Positions 1 to 8,685 of a stretch of DNA of 29,103 nt are shown piece by piece. Numbering within the stretch: position 1 is the stretch's first letter; each line of letters begins with the position of its first letter. The notes below the pieces were generated by a model. It saw only the letters and a list, made by a program, of their open reading frames with translations. It was not told the DNA's origin and did no database searches. The translations under genes were made by a program, and so were the position numbers. Source of the DNA: an uncultured Collinsella sp. (GTDB taxonomy: Bacteria; Actinomycetota; Coriobacteriia; Coriobacteriales; Coriobacteriaceae); the NCBI GenBank assembly GCA_900547345.1, contig URGG01000014.1:1-29103 (forward strand), in the 5' to 3' direction.

Positions 1-2654
1 ATGGGCGAATACTTTTTGAAGATGACCTCGCCGCCGTCTTGCGTGGCGTCCAGATCGACATCGCCCATGATGCCAAAGTCGTGGTCGCCATCCTCGTCGG
101 CAAAGATCTGGTGCACGTGCCACACGTGTGCGGTCTTCTCATCGGATTCGTCGATGGAAAACATCGCGGCGCTGCGGGCATCTCCGTCGGTGAGGATCTC
201 CTCGTGCTGCTCGTGGTAGGCGTCGAGCGCCTTTTGCCAGCGGATCTCGCTCATGCCCCAGTTATCGTCGAGCTCGCCCAGGTCGCGAACGTGCTCGCGG
301 GCGGCAAGGGTCACGCGGCGGAAGAGCGCATTGCGTACCAACAGCGTGCAGCCGCGACGGTCCGCCACGACCTCGTCGATGCCCTGCGGCGGCGCAGCAT
401 CGAGGGCTGCCGGGTTGCCGGCGTTCTCCCACTCGTCCACCAGGCTCGAGTCCACCGAGCGCACCACAAAGCCCAGCCACGAGATAATGTCGCGCAGGCG
501 CTCGTGGCGTTTCTCGATGGGTACGGTGCGGTCGAGCGAACGGTAGGCCTCTGCCAGATAGCGCAGCAAAATGCCCTCGGAGCGGGCGATGCCGAGTTTT
601 TGAATGTAACCCTTAAAATCGCTCGCGCTTTCCAGCATATCGCGCAGAACGCTCTTGGGAGAGAGCTGATAGTCGTTTGCCCAGGGTACTTCCTGGCAGT
701 ACTTGTCAAAGGCGGCGTCGAGCAAATCCTCGAGCGGCTTTTCGTACGTGACGTCCTGAATGCGCTCCAAGCGCTCCTCATATTCGATGCCGTCGGCCTT
801 CATCTCGGCCATAGCGCGATCGCGTGCGGCGCGCTCCTGTGCGCGCAGCACCTGTTTGGGATCCTCGAGCGTTGCCTCGACCATTGAGATCAGGTCCATG
901 GTATAGGTCTCGCTCTCGGGATCGAGCAGCTCCAACGCGGCAAGCAAGAACGGCGAGAGCGGCTGATCGAGCGCGAAGTCCTCGGGCAGATCGACCGTCA
1001 GCGCATAGTCGATGTCTGGTGCGGCGTCAGTCGGGGCGTCGGGTGCGGGCGGCACCTCGGTGCGAACGACGACGCCGGAATCGATGAGCGTGGCGAAGAT
1101 TTCGTCGGCGCGAACCTCGAGCTTAGCCTTTTCCTCGGGGGTCTGCAGGCTTGTCTCGATGAGGTCGTGTACGCGGGCTCGGGCATCGCCGCCCTGCTCG
1201 ACCACGCTAATCACCATGGAGTGCGTGATGCGCAGGCGCGGCTTGAGCGTCTCGGGCTGCGTCTCGATCAGGCGCTCAAAGGTCTGCTTGTTCCAGGTGA
1301 CAAAGCCCTCGGGGGCCTTTTTCTTTTTAATCTTACGGAGCTTTTTGGGATCGTCGCCCGCTTTGGCCATAAGCTTGGCATTCTCGATCTCGTGCTCGGG
1401 CGCCTCGGCGATGACCATGCCCTCGGTATCGAAGCCCGAGCGGCCGGCGCGACCGGCAATCTGATGGAACTCGCGGGCGCGCAGGCGACGCATCTTGTAG
1501 CCGTCGAACTTGGTGAGCGCGGTGAGTACCACGGTGTGGATGGGTACGTTGATGCCGACGCCGAGCGTATCGGTACCGCAGATGACGGGCAGCAGACCCT
1601 GCTGCGCCAGGCGCTCGACCAATAGGCGATAGCGCGGCAGCATACCGGCGTGGTGCACGCCGACGCCGCAGCCGAGCAAGCGCTTGAGGATCTTACCGAA
1701 GGCCGTGGAGAAGCTCGTGCCCTTTGCTGCTTCTTTGATGGCCTCGCGCTGCTCTTTGCTGGCAATGCCAAAGTTGGCGAGCGACTGTGCCGTCGCAAGG
1801 GCGGCATCCTGGCTAAAGTGCACGATATAGAGCGGGGCCTCGCCGCGGCGCATGGCGAGCTCGACCGTGCCCTCGAGGGAGGTCGTCACATAGTCGTAGC
1901 TCAGCGGAACAGGACGCGGGGCGTCGACAACCAAGTCGCAAGCAGCGCCGGTGTGCTCCTCGAGTGAGGCGGCGATAGCAGTGACATCGCCGAGCGTGGC
2001 ACTCATGAGCATAAACTGCGTGTGGGGCAGGGTGAGCAGCGGTACCTGCCAGGCCCAGCCGCGGTCGGGGTCGGCAAAGTAGTGGAACTCGTCCATGGCT
2101 ACGCAGCCCACATCGGCGTCCTCGCCCTCGCGCAGCGCATCGTTGGCAAGGATTTCGGCCGTGCAGCAGATGACGGGCGCTTTGGTGTTGATATGCGTAT
2201 CGCCGGTGATCATACCGACGTTATCGCGGCCGAGTACCTGTACCAGGTCGAAGAACTTTTCGCTGACCAGGGCTTTGATGGGGGCCGTGTAATAACAGCG
2301 TTTGCCCTGCGCCATGCCCATAAAGAGCATGCCCAGCGCGACGAGCGATTTACCCGATCCGGTCGGTGTGCCTAAAATGACGTGATCGCCGGCAGCCAGG
2401 TCCATGAGGGCCTCTTCTTGGTGGTCCCACAGCTCAATGCCGCGATCGCTCGTCCATTCAAAGAAGCGTTCGAAGGCCTGATCGGGCGTGAGCCACGGTT
2501 CGGGCTCGCTGCCGTCCTCGGGCTCCCACCAGGTGGGGGAGAGCGCGCCGAGCGAGCCAAACTCGGCTTCGGTTCCCGTGCCGCCCGAGAATGAGCTGGC
2601 GGCGCCGGCGCCGGAGACGGTGCTGGCGGCGGTATCTGTCGTGGTCTGTGCCAT
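1..2654 (-). CDS. Ski2-like DEAD/DEAH (DExH) helicase with DUF3516-type C-terminus, 3' end outside window
   Basis: The start is the ATG at 2654-2652. The frame stays open for 884 codons and runs off the window at base 1, so the C-terminus is missing. Superfamily 2 helicase motifs are in order: motif I GTPTGSGKS at residues 95-103, motif II DEFH at 188-191, motif III SAT at 218-220, a TDTLGVGINVP motif V, and motif VI QIAGRAGRSG from residue 398. The DEFH box and overall plan match Ski2-like RNA/DNA helicases. The roughly 480 residues after the RecA domains match what I know of the actinobacterial helicases that carry DUF3516. These are presumed to unwind RNA or DNA with ATP, but the cellular substrate is unknown. 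It lies downstream of trmB on the same strand after a 267-nt gap holding a large inverted repeat, so it may have its own promoter. A GAGAGAAAG stretch 10-15 nt before the ATG is a weak ribosome site. Confidence 0.9.
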   Translation of the reverse strand, partial: MAQTTTDTAASTVSGAGAASSFSGGTGTEAEFGSLGALSPTWWEPEDGSEPEPWLTPDQAFERFFEWTSDRGIELWDHQEEALMDLAAGDHVILGTPTGSGKSLVALGMLFMGMAQGKRCYYTAPIKALVSEKFFDLVQVLGRDNVGMITGDTHINTKAPVICCTAEILANDALREGEDADVGCVAMDEFHYFADPDRGWAWQVPLLTLPHTQFMLMSATLGDVTAIAASLEEHTGAACDLVVDAPRPVPLSYDYVTTSLEGTVELAMRRGEAPLYIVHFSQDAALATAQSLANFGIASKEQREAIKEAAKGTSFSTAFGKILKRLLGCGVGVHHAGMLPRYRLLVERLAQQGLLPVICGTDTLGVGINVPIHTVVLTALTKFDGYKMRRLRAREFHQIAGRAGRSGFDTEGMVIAEAPEHEIENAKLMAKAGDDPKKLRKIKKKKAPEGFVTWNKQTFERLIETQPETLKPRLRITHSMVISVVEQGGDARARVHDLIETSLQTPEEKAKLEVRADEIFATLIDSGVVVRTEVPPAPDAPTDAAPDIDYALTVDLPEDFALDQPLSPFLLAALELLDPESETYTMDLISMVEATLEDPKQVLRAQERAARDRAMAEMKADGIEYEERLERIQDVTYEKPLEDLLDAAFDKYCQEVPWANDYQLSPKSVLRDMLESASDFKGYIQKLGIARSEGILLRYLAEAYRSLDRTVPIEKRHERLRDIISWLGFVVRSVDSSLVDEWENAGNPAALDAAPPQGIDEVVADRRGCTLLVRNALFRRVTLAAREHVRDLGELDDNWGMSEIRWQKALDAYHEQHEEILTDGDARSAAMFSIDESDEKTAHVWHVHQIFADEDGDHDFGIMGDVDLDATQDGGEVIFKKYSP

Positions 2655-2775
2655 ATGGTTGCTTTCTCTCGCGATTGTCCGCCATCCATTATGGCGTAGC
2701 GGCGGCGTGGGGCGCCAGCGCGAAAGAAAATGCAGGAAATGGGCGTTCTACCCAGCCGTTTGGTGCAGTTGCCGG

Positions 2776-2898
2776 CTAAGTGAGTAGACTTTTTGCGATA
2801 TCGCGAGCACATGGCTTTTGCGCAAGGGCTCTACCTGCGGTTTTAGTTTTCGTTATGCGGGTTGTGCTTGGCTATTGCAAAAAAGTCTACTCACTTAG
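2776..2898. repeat. Long-armed inverted repeat, 80-nt centre (MITE-like or structured RNA)
   Basis: The left arm at 2776-2796 is the reverse complement of the right arm at 2877-2898 over 21 positions. The only difference is one extra T in the T-tract. Both arms contain TGAGTAGACTTTTT read toward the centre. The 80 nt between them (2797-2876) encode nothing I recognise. The element sits between the trmB stop and the helicase start. As RNA the arms would form a near-perfect 20-bp stem. As DNA the layout resembles a miniature inverted-repeat element. No other copy is in this window and I see no clear target-site duplication. Confidence 0.8.
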
Positions 2899-2921
2899 GT
2901 TTGAGGGTCGTTCGCTGGCGC

Positions 2922-3803
2922 CTATTTGCGCTTGTTTGCTGACGCCGAGACCATCAGGAGCCCTTGGGACTCTTGCGGCAGGCGTTTTTTGCCTTTGCGG
3001 GCGCGGTTTTTAAAGTTCTCGACGGCTTCTTCCATGCCCAGAGGTACATAGGTGAGCTCATCGAGGTTATCGGGCAGGTAGCAGGCAAGGCTTTGCTCCT
3101 GCGCGCGGCCCGTCGCGAGCTGTTCATCGCTGGGTTGCGCGCCGGGTGTGGCGCAAATGCCATAGACAGCGGCACCCATCTCGCGCGTGCGGCACTCGTA
3201 CTCGGTTTCGGGATGCTCGGGATGGTCGCGGCGAACGTCATCACTTACCCAAAGTGTGTCGTAGCCTGCCGCGGCAAACTGCCCCAGGGCGTAGTCGCGC
3301 AATGGCTTGCTGTCGGTTCGCAGTGTGACGGTGGCGCCGGCTGAAAAGAGCGGGCGGTAGAGCATCAGATGGTCGACATGGACGAGTCGTTTTTTGGCGT
3401 ACTTGGCCTTGGGCTGCGGCGTGGGAAAGTTAATGGTGATGGCATCGAGCTCGCCTGTGGCAAACAACTGTGGCAGCGATGCGGCGCCTCGGGGCAGGAC
3501 GAGCGCGTTGGACAGCTCCTGCTCGCAGATTTTCTGCGCGGCATAGGCAATGCAGATGGGCTCCTGGTCCATACCGATAAAGAGGGTGTTTGGCTCGTGG
3601 GCCGCGCGCTCTACAAGGTACGTTCCCTTGCCACAACCAAGATCCAGGTGAAGGTGTTCGAAAGGCTTGCAGCCAACTGGCGCGCAAGCCTCGCGCCAAT
3701 CTCCGACATAGGCCTCGGGGTTCGTCTCAATCGCATCGGCGTAGCGCTCCAGGCGCTCCTCGAGCACAAAGTTCTTAGGCGTGCGAACGTGGACGGCTCC
3801 CAT
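2922..3803 (-). CDS. trmB: tRNA (guanine-N7)-methyltransferase TrmB family
   Basis: This 293-residue protein starts at ATG 3803 behind AAGGAG. It should transfer a methyl group from S-adenosylmethionine to N7 of G46 in tRNA. The SAM-binding motif I is LDLGCGKG at residues 53-60. The acidic end of the next strand is GMDQE near 77-81. The family signature appears as NFPTPQPKAKYAKKRL at 125-140, where most family members have NFPDPWPKKRHxKRRL, and TD at 163-164 is the usual substrate-side pair. The aspartate and tryptophan of the signature are replaced by Thr and Gln, which marks a divergent branch. The last 80 or so residues are a basic extension beyond the usual length of about 215. It lies 118 nt downstream of another methyltransferase on the same strand. 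Confidence 0.85.
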   Translation of the reverse strand: MGAVHVRTPKNFVLEERLERYADAIETNPEAYVGDWREACAPVGCKPFEHLHLDLGCGKGTYLVERAAHEPNTLFIGMDQEPICIAYAAQKICEQELSNALVLPRGAASLPQLFATGELDAITINFPTPQPKAKYAKKRLVHVDHLMLYRPLFSAGATVTLRTDSKPLRDYALGQFAAAGYDTLWVSDDVRRDHPEHPETEYECRTREMGAAVYGICATPGAQPSDEQLATGRAQEQSLACYLPDNLDELTYVPLGMEEAVENFKNRARKGKKRLPQESQGLLMVSASANKRK

Positions 3804-3921
3804 GAGGCTCCTTGGTCATAAGTAGGGAACGCATGGCTGCGCGTTCCGTCAATGGGTTGAAAAGGGGTGGGCATAGTTTGCCCGAAAGATGTGGTGCGGC
3901 TCGGCGACGAGTTGTCGATGC

Positions 3922-4794
3922 CTACAGGCGCTTGAGGATCACATAGCGGTTGAGCTCGCCGCTGCGACCGTCGGCATGGAAGCGCTCAAGCTCGCGCACG
4001 GGGACCTCGCCGCTCTTGTAGAACGTACGGACGCCGCGCACCAGGTCGGTGATCTGCTGATCGTCAAAGTGATGGCAATAGCGGTAGGCGTGGCGGTCGT
4101 TTTGCCAGCCAATGAGGTGGTCACCGGCTTCAAACTGTGTGGAATCGTAACCCTCAAACGGCGGGGTGAGCTCGGCGCGGGCTTCGGCTCGAACGGCCTT
4201 GCGAGCCATGCGCTCGTCGTTCATAAACTCCCAAAAGCTGATGGCGATGATGCCGCCTGGGCGCGTCTGGCGCACCAGGGCGTCGAGCACGCGTACGCGG
4301 TACTCGCACGACGGCACGTGGTGCATAAATCCAAAGCAGACCGAGATGTCGGCGAGCGGGGCGTCGAAAAGCATGTCGGGTGTCTCGGCGGGGTTGAGCT
4401 TCATGAGGGCGTCGAGCACATCGAGTTCCTGGAAGTGCAGGTTGGGAATGCGCAGGGCGTGGCCATGTGCATCGATAGCCAAATCTTGACACGAGTCGAC
4501 ACCATAGAACTCAAACGGGCAGCTGGCATCTGCCGAGGGGTTTGCGCCGTCGACGCCCTTGGCGGCAAGTGCGCCGCCGGCGGCAAAGTTCTCGAATCGC
4601 ATATTGCCGCAGGCGAGATCGAAGACGCGGACGGGATGCTCGATCGTGGCGACGTCGAGCTGTTCGAGCGCGATGTCCATGGTGCGCACCCAGCCGGGCC
4701 ACGGGGCCTGACGCGTATCGGAGAAGGAGACGGAGTGCTCGCGATAGAACGTGTTGTTGAGCTGGATGAGCGATGAGGCGAAATCGCGGTTCAC
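3922..4794 (-). CDS. Class I SAM-dependent methyltransferase, substrate unknown
   Basis: A start at GTG 4794 is chosen because GGAGGGAG lies 11 nt upstream. The frame stays open further upstream but lacks a comparable ribosome site. This gives 290 residues. The Rossmann motif I is VFDLACGNMRFE at residues 57-68, an acidic strand-2 end is GVDSC at 98-102, and the motif IV region reads SVCFGFMHHVPS at 151-162. After a RPGGIIAISFWEF strand comes a long C-terminal part with GWQNDRHAYRYCHHF. The plan and the MHHVPS sequence recall the Trm9/ALKBH8-type wobble-uridine methyltransferases and the general Methyltransf_11 group, but I cannot name the substrate. Its neighbour trmB makes a tRNA target plausible, by inference only. 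It is divergent from the XRE regulator at 5062. Confidence 0.75.
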   Translation of the reverse strand: MNRDFASSLIQLNNTFYREHSVSFSDTRQAPWPGWVRTMDIALEQLDVATIEHPVRVFDLACGNMRFENFAAGGALAAKGVDGANPSADASCPFEFYGVDSCQDLAIDAHGHALRIPNLHFQELDVLDALMKLNPAETPDMLFDAPLADISVCFGFMHHVPSCEYRVRVLDALVRQTRPGGIIAISFWEFMNDERMARKAVRAEARAELTPPFEGYDSTQFEAGDHLIGWQNDRHAYRYCHHFDDQQITDLVRGVRTFYKSGEVPVRELERFHADGRSGELNRYVILKRL

Positions 4795-5061
4795 GGCGCG
4801 GGACTCCCTCCGTTGGCGGTGCGGAATAAACAGTACGACCATACTACCGTTAACGCCGCAACGGGGACAACCGAGCCGTGGGTCATTGCTTTGTTTGGAC
4901 ACATTTCCGCAGCTCATATGTGCCCGCAACCGCCGGTTGTCAAAAATCTCACTAGAATAGGTGGCATGCTTTTGGCGGTGGCGGATAGATTTTTAACTGT
5001 GCAAGGCGCCTTAAGAACAAAAACGGTCCGGCGGCACGGCTGGCATCACTTAGGAGGAACC

Positions 5062-5784
5062 ATGAATGTAGAAACTGCGCAGCGGCTCGCCGACCTTCGT
5101 CGCAGCAAGGGTTTTAGCCAAGAAGGGCTGGCGCGAAAGCTGGGGCTGTCGCGCCAGGCAGTCAGTAAATGGGAGCGCGCGGAGAGCTCGCCCGATACCG
5201 AGAACCTGATCTCACTCGCCAAACTCTATGGCGTGAGCCTGGACGAGCTGCTCAATCCGAGCGACGAGATCGAGGACGATATCGAGTTTGAGAACGAGGA
5301 CCGCGCCCGTCAGCGCGAGGCCGAGGCGGCAGAGCGTGCTCGCACCCATGAGGCGGCGGCGCGCGCTACCGAGGCGGCAACGCAGGCGAGTGATGCTGCG
5401 GCCAAGGCGGCGCAAGCGGCAAGCTGGAGGGCGCAGGCCGCCAATGCCGCTACGGCGCAGGCGACGAGTGGCACCGCGGTTGGCTCGACTCCGGTGAAGG
5501 GCCCGTTCCAGTCGTTCCCGTATTGGGCCGTGTGTTGGCTACTGTTCTTTTTACTGATGCTCCTGGTTGGTGTCAGCCCCTTTCCCGCACTGATCTTCTT
5601 TACGATTCCTATCTATCACTGGGTGGCACGTGCGCTCGATGGCGATTGGGCACGCGGGGATATTCAGGTTGGTTCGGCGTCGGTGGCGGTCAAGGCCCAG
5701 GGGAAGGATACTTCTGCGGAACCTGATGCTGGCGTGGCTACCGCGGCCACCGCTGAGCCATGTGCCAAAGAGGGTGATGAATGA
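5062..5784 (+). CDS. XRE-family HTH regulator with C-terminal membrane segments
   Basis: The start is ATG 5062, four nt after AGGAGG; the longer open frame upstream lacks this signal. The 240-residue protein has three parts. Residues 1-65 are a Cro/CI-type helix-turn-helix with the typical SQEGLARKLGLSRQAVSKWE segment. Residues 66-135 are an acidic then alanine/arginine-rich helix likely to form a coiled coil. Residues 150-190 are hydrophobic and can cross the membrane twice, around WAVCWLLFFLLMLLVGV and ALIFFTIPIYHWV. A DNA-binding domain tethered to the membrane suggests a sensor that reads an envelope signal. The next gene, a DUF4097 protein, overlaps it by 4 bp (ATGA), so the two are co-translated and probably act together. 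Confidence 0.85.
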   Translation: MNVETAQRLADLRRSKGFSQEGLARKLGLSRQAVSKWERAESSPDTENLISLAKLYGVSLDELLNPSDEIEDDIEFENEDRARQREAEAAERARTHEAAARATEAATQASDAAAKAAQAASWRAQAANAATAQATSGTAVGSTPVKGPFQSFPYWAVCWLLFFLLMLLVGVSPFPALIFFTIPIYHWVARALDGDWARGDIQVGSASVAVKAQGKDTSAEPDAGVATAATAEPCAKEGDE

Positions 5785-6680
5785 TGAAGCTTTCGCATGA
5801 ATCCAAGGTACGCTTGGGCGTTGGCATCGGAGCGTTTGTGCTCATCATCGGGCTTGTCGTTGGCACTTCGCGGACTTTGATTCATTTTGATGGACCGTGG
5901 AATCTCAACGATGTTGTATCCGGCTTGTCTGGTATGGACGATGCGTTTGACGAGGACGATGTTTTTGATGACGGTATTTACTCCGCTCAGTCTCAAAAGC
6001 TTTCGAGTGAAACCTTCGATGCCGACTCATTCCAGTCCCTTGACCTGGATGTGACGTCGGGTACGGTCGATATTAAGTGCGTTTCCGATGGACCGGTGCG
6101 TGTCATCGAGAGTGGTCGCGTTGCAAAAGGAGTAACTGCTTACGATGCTGCCACGCAAAATCTGGCCGAGATTAGGGGCTCTACGCTCAAGATTAACCAG
6201 TTCGACTGCGATGACGAGCGTGCGCTTGACCGTACGGTCACCATCGAGCTGCCGCGCGAGCTTGCCGATAACATGATGGACATTTCGGCGAATGTGGGGT
6301 CGGGGGATCTGACGATTACGGACATTGCGTGCCACGACTTCGATTTGACGTTGGACTCGGGAGACATCGAGTTCGCGGGCACCGTGACCGATACCCTGAA
6401 TGCCGAGGTCGGTTCGGGCGATGTGACGTTCGAGCTCTACCAGGCCCCCGCGAAGTCGATGGACGTGAATGTGGGCTCGGGCGATGTGGAGATGACGGTT
6501 CCGAACTCGACGGGCTTTAAGGCGAGCCTCACCTTGGGCAGCGGCGACTTCGAGAGCGATTTCCTTCCGCTTGGCTACGACGGCGAGACCATTTTGAATC
6601 TTGAATTCGATAACGGCGATAAGTCTGCTACGTATCGTTTTGAGGTCGGTTCGGGCGACATGTCGTTTGATCCGGAGTGA
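5781..6680 (+). CDS. DUF4097-family beta-strand repeat protein, membrane-anchored
   Basis: The start is ATG 5781, six nt after AGAGGG and overlapping the stop of the XRE gene; ATG 5784 is the alternative. The 299-residue protein has an N-terminal transmembrane segment at about residues 12-30 (VGIGAFVLIIGLVVGT). An acidic linker rich in Asp follows, then a region of repeated short beta strands. The turn sequence SGD recurs six times (VGSGDLTI, LDSGDIEF, VGSGDVTF, VGSGDVEM, LGSGDFES, VGSGDMSF) at roughly 20-30 residue spacing, which fits a right-handed beta-helix. DUF4097 proteins often pair with HTH or anti-sigma-like partners in envelope stress modules, and the overlap with a membrane-tailed XRE protein fits that. 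The biochemical role is unknown. Confidence 0.85.
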   Translation: MMKLSHESKVRLGVGIGAFVLIIGLVVGTSRTLIHFDGPWNLNDVVSGLSGMDDAFDEDDVFDDGIYSAQSQKLSSETFDADSFQSLDLDVTSGTVDIKCVSDGPVRVIESGRVAKGVTAYDAATQNLAEIRGSTLKINQFDCDDERALDRTVTIELPRELADNMMDISANVGSGDLTITDIACHDFDLTLDSGDIEFAGTVTDTLNAEVGSGDVTFELYQAPAKSMDVNVGSGDVEMTVPNSTGFKASLTLGSGDFESDFLPLGYDGETILNLEFDNGDKSATYRFEVGSGDMSFDPE

Positions 6681-6726
6681 CATGCGGTTTTCGGAGATCG
6701 GTACATATAGGCATGCTCTTTGATGG

Positions 6727-6766
6727 AGGCGCCGGAGCCGTGACGGGCTTCGGCGCCTTTGCCTTT
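6727..6766 (+). terminator. Rho-independent terminator after the XRE-DUF4097 pair
   Basis: A 13-bp stem pairs AGGCGCCGGAGCC (6727-6739) with GGCTTCGGCGCCT (6746-6758), with one G-U pair and a 6-nt loop. A T-containing tail TTGCCTTT follows. The hairpin ends about 20 nt before the elp3 start, so it overlaps the region where the elp3 -35 element should be. Confidence 0.75.
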
Positions 6767-6777
6767 ACAATGGGGAC
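6766..6777 (+). promoter_or_regulatory. -10 box of a probable leaderless elp3 promoter
   Basis: TACAAT at 6766-6771 is a 5/6 match to the consensus -10. The A of the elp3 ATG is at 6778, seven bases after the box, which is where transcription would begin. No Shine-Dalgarno at normal spacing is present (GGGGA ends two bases before the ATG). A possible -35 is GTGACG at 6740-6745 with a long 20-nt spacer. Confidence 0.55.
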
Positions 6778-8685
6778 ATGGAACAGATTATCTTGAACAT
6801 ACTCGAGGCTCTGCGTCGCGGCGAGACCGTGGACGACAAAGCGCTCGTCAAACTGATACATGCCGAGGCGCGCCGTGAGGGCGCCGACAAACGCGATTTG
6901 GCCAAGCGCCGTCTGCTGCCGTTCTACCAGCGGGTTAAACGCGAGGAGCCGGCTCGGTGGGCTGCGTGGAATGTCGATTCCGATCTGGAACGTCAACTGC
7001 TGCAGGCGCTGCGTATGAAGCCGCGCCGAACGGCTTCGGGCGTGGCGACCATTACCGTCATCACCAAGCCGTGGCCGTGCTCGGGCGATTGTCTGTTTTG
7101 CCCCAACGATCTGCGCATGCCCAAAAGCTATCTGCACGCCGAGCCGGCGTGCGCCCGTGCGGAACAAAATTGCTTTGACCCGTATCTGCAGGTGAGCGCT
7201 CGTCTGACCGCGCTTTCGCAGATGGGGCATGCGACCGACAAGATAGAGCTCATCGTGCTCGGTGGCACCTGGAGCGACTATTCGCAAGGGTACCAGACAT
7301 GGTTTATGTCGGAGCTCTTCCGTGCACTCAATGATGATGCGGTGGCGGGCGTGGCGGCCAACCCCATGTTGGCGCGTCCGGGCATCAGTCGTGCCGAGGC
7401 GGGGCGTCTGCTCGATGACGCTCCCGCCGATGCCCTGCCGCCGGTGGTAGTAGAGCGCCGCGAGCGCTATCGGGCCGCCGGCATTGCGACAGACGGGGCT
7501 GAGCTTGCTGCCGGCGTTGCCGACGAGCAGGAGCGTGTGGATGCTGCCGTGGGCGGCTATAACCGCGCGGTGCGTCGTCTGTACGGCCCCGGTACGCCGT
7601 GGGGCGAGGTCGCCGTGTGGCAGACAGCAACGATGGAAGAGCTCGAGCGGCAGCAACGAATCAACGAGACGGCGAAGCATCGTGTGGTGGGGCTCGTTAT
7701 CGAGACGCGCCCCGATGCCGTAACGCCGCAGGCCCTCACGCTCATCCGCCGCCTGGGCTGCACCAAGATTCAGATGGGTATCCAGAGTCTCGACCAGCAC
7801 CTGCTCGACATCAACGAGCGCCGCATTTCGGTGGCTCAGGTCGAGTGGGCGTTTTCTCTTGCGCGCCTGTTTGGCTTTAAGATTCACGCGCATTTTATGC
7901 TCAACTTGCTGGGCGCCACGCCCGAGGGGGACAAGCGCGACTACGAGCGCTTTATGACCGAGGGGGCCTTTATGCCCGACGAGGTCAAGGTCTACCCGTG
8001 TGCGCTCATCGAGGGCTCGCGTTTGGTGGGCTGCTATGAGCGCGGCGAGTGGCGCCCCTATACCGAGGAAGAGCTGCTCGATGTGTTGGCCGACGACATC
8101 GTAGTGACGCCGGCGTTCTGCCGTATCAGCCGTATGATTCGTGACTTTAGCTCCGACGACATCATGGTGGGCAACAAGAAGCCTAATCTGCGTCAGCTCG
8201 TTGAGAACCGCCTAGCTGCTCGGGGTGACGGTGCGACGGTGCGTGAGATTCGCTATCGCGAGATCAGCACGGCGGGTGCCGATCTGGACGAGCTGACCCT
8301 TGACGAGGAAGTGACGTACGAGACGCCGGTGACGCACGAGCGCTTTTTGCAGTGGGTGACGCCGCGGGGCAAGATCGCGGGCTTTTTGCGGTTGTCGCTG
8401 CCCGACCATTCGTTTGTTGCCGCGCATGCGGACGAGTTGCCGACGACGCCGGACGAGGCGATGATTCGTGAGGTGCACGTGTATGGCATGGCGGCACGCG
8501 TGGGCGATCAGGGCCAGGCAGCGCAGCATCACGGGTTGGGGCGTTTGCTCGTAGAGCGTGCCTGCGAGATTGCCCGGGATGCGGGTTATGCGCGTATCAA
8601 CGTGATTAGCGCGATTGGCACACGTGAGTACTATCGCCATCTTGGATTTTATGACCATGGCCTTTATCTGCAAAAGGAGCTCTAG
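6778..8685 (+). CDS. elp3: Elp3-family tRNA uridine-34 modification enzyme (radical SAM + GNAT)
   Basis: The 635-residue protein has the two domains of Elp3. The radical SAM part carries CSGDCLFC at residues 101-108, a CxxxCxxC motif that would hold the [4Fe-4S] cluster, followed by the family sequences RMPKSY and LIVLGGTWSDY. The C-terminal GNAT part (about 555-635) has the acetyl-CoA loop QHHGLGRLLVERA and the terminal YYRHLGFYDHGLYLQKEL. Elp3 attaches a carboxymethyl-type group to U34 of the tRNA anticodon using acetyl-CoA and SAM. Bacteria with this gene usually lack the other Elongator subunits, so it would act alone. An inserted region near residues 200-260 sits between the radical SAM strands. 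It is immediately followed by the next gene with no gap (TAG then ATG). Confidence 0.93.
   Translation: MEQIILNILEALRRGETVDDKALVKLIHAEARREGADKRDLAKRRLLPFYQRVKREEPARWAAWNVDSDLERQLLQALRMKPRRTASGVATITVITKPWPCSGDCLFCPNDLRMPKSYLHAEPACARAEQNCFDPYLQVSARLTALSQMGHATDKIELIVLGGTWSDYSQGYQTWFMSELFRALNDDAVAGVAANPMLARPGISRAEAGRLLDDAPADALPPVVVERRERYRAAGIATDGAELAAGVADEQERVDAAVGGYNRAVRRLYGPGTPWGEVAVWQTATMEELERQQRINETAKHRVVGLVIETRPDAVTPQALTLIRRLGCTKIQMGIQSLDQHLLDINERRISVAQVEWAFSLARLFGFKIHAHFMLNLLGATPEGDKRDYERFMTEGAFMPDEVKVYPCALIEGSRLVGCYERGEWRPYTEEELLDVLADDIVVTPAFCRISRMIRDFSSDDIMVGNKKPNLRQLVENRLAARGDGATVREIRYREISTAGADLDELTLDEEVTYETPVTHERFLQWVTPRGKIAGFLRLSLPDHSFVAAHADELPTTPDEAMIREVHVYGMAARVGDQGQAAQHHGLGRLLVERACEIARDAGYARINVISAIGTREYYRHLGFYDHGLYLQKEL

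Noticed and set aside
39..887. Long plus-strand open frame opposite the first helicase gene
   Set aside because: It is antisense to a clear helicase with intact motifs, lacks a ribosome site and reads as no known family; long shadow frames are expected in high-GC DNA.
6628..7893. 421-codon minus-strand frame opposite elp3
   Set aside because: The plus strand encodes Elp3 with all its signatures; the antisense frame has no motifs and mirrors GC-rich third positions.
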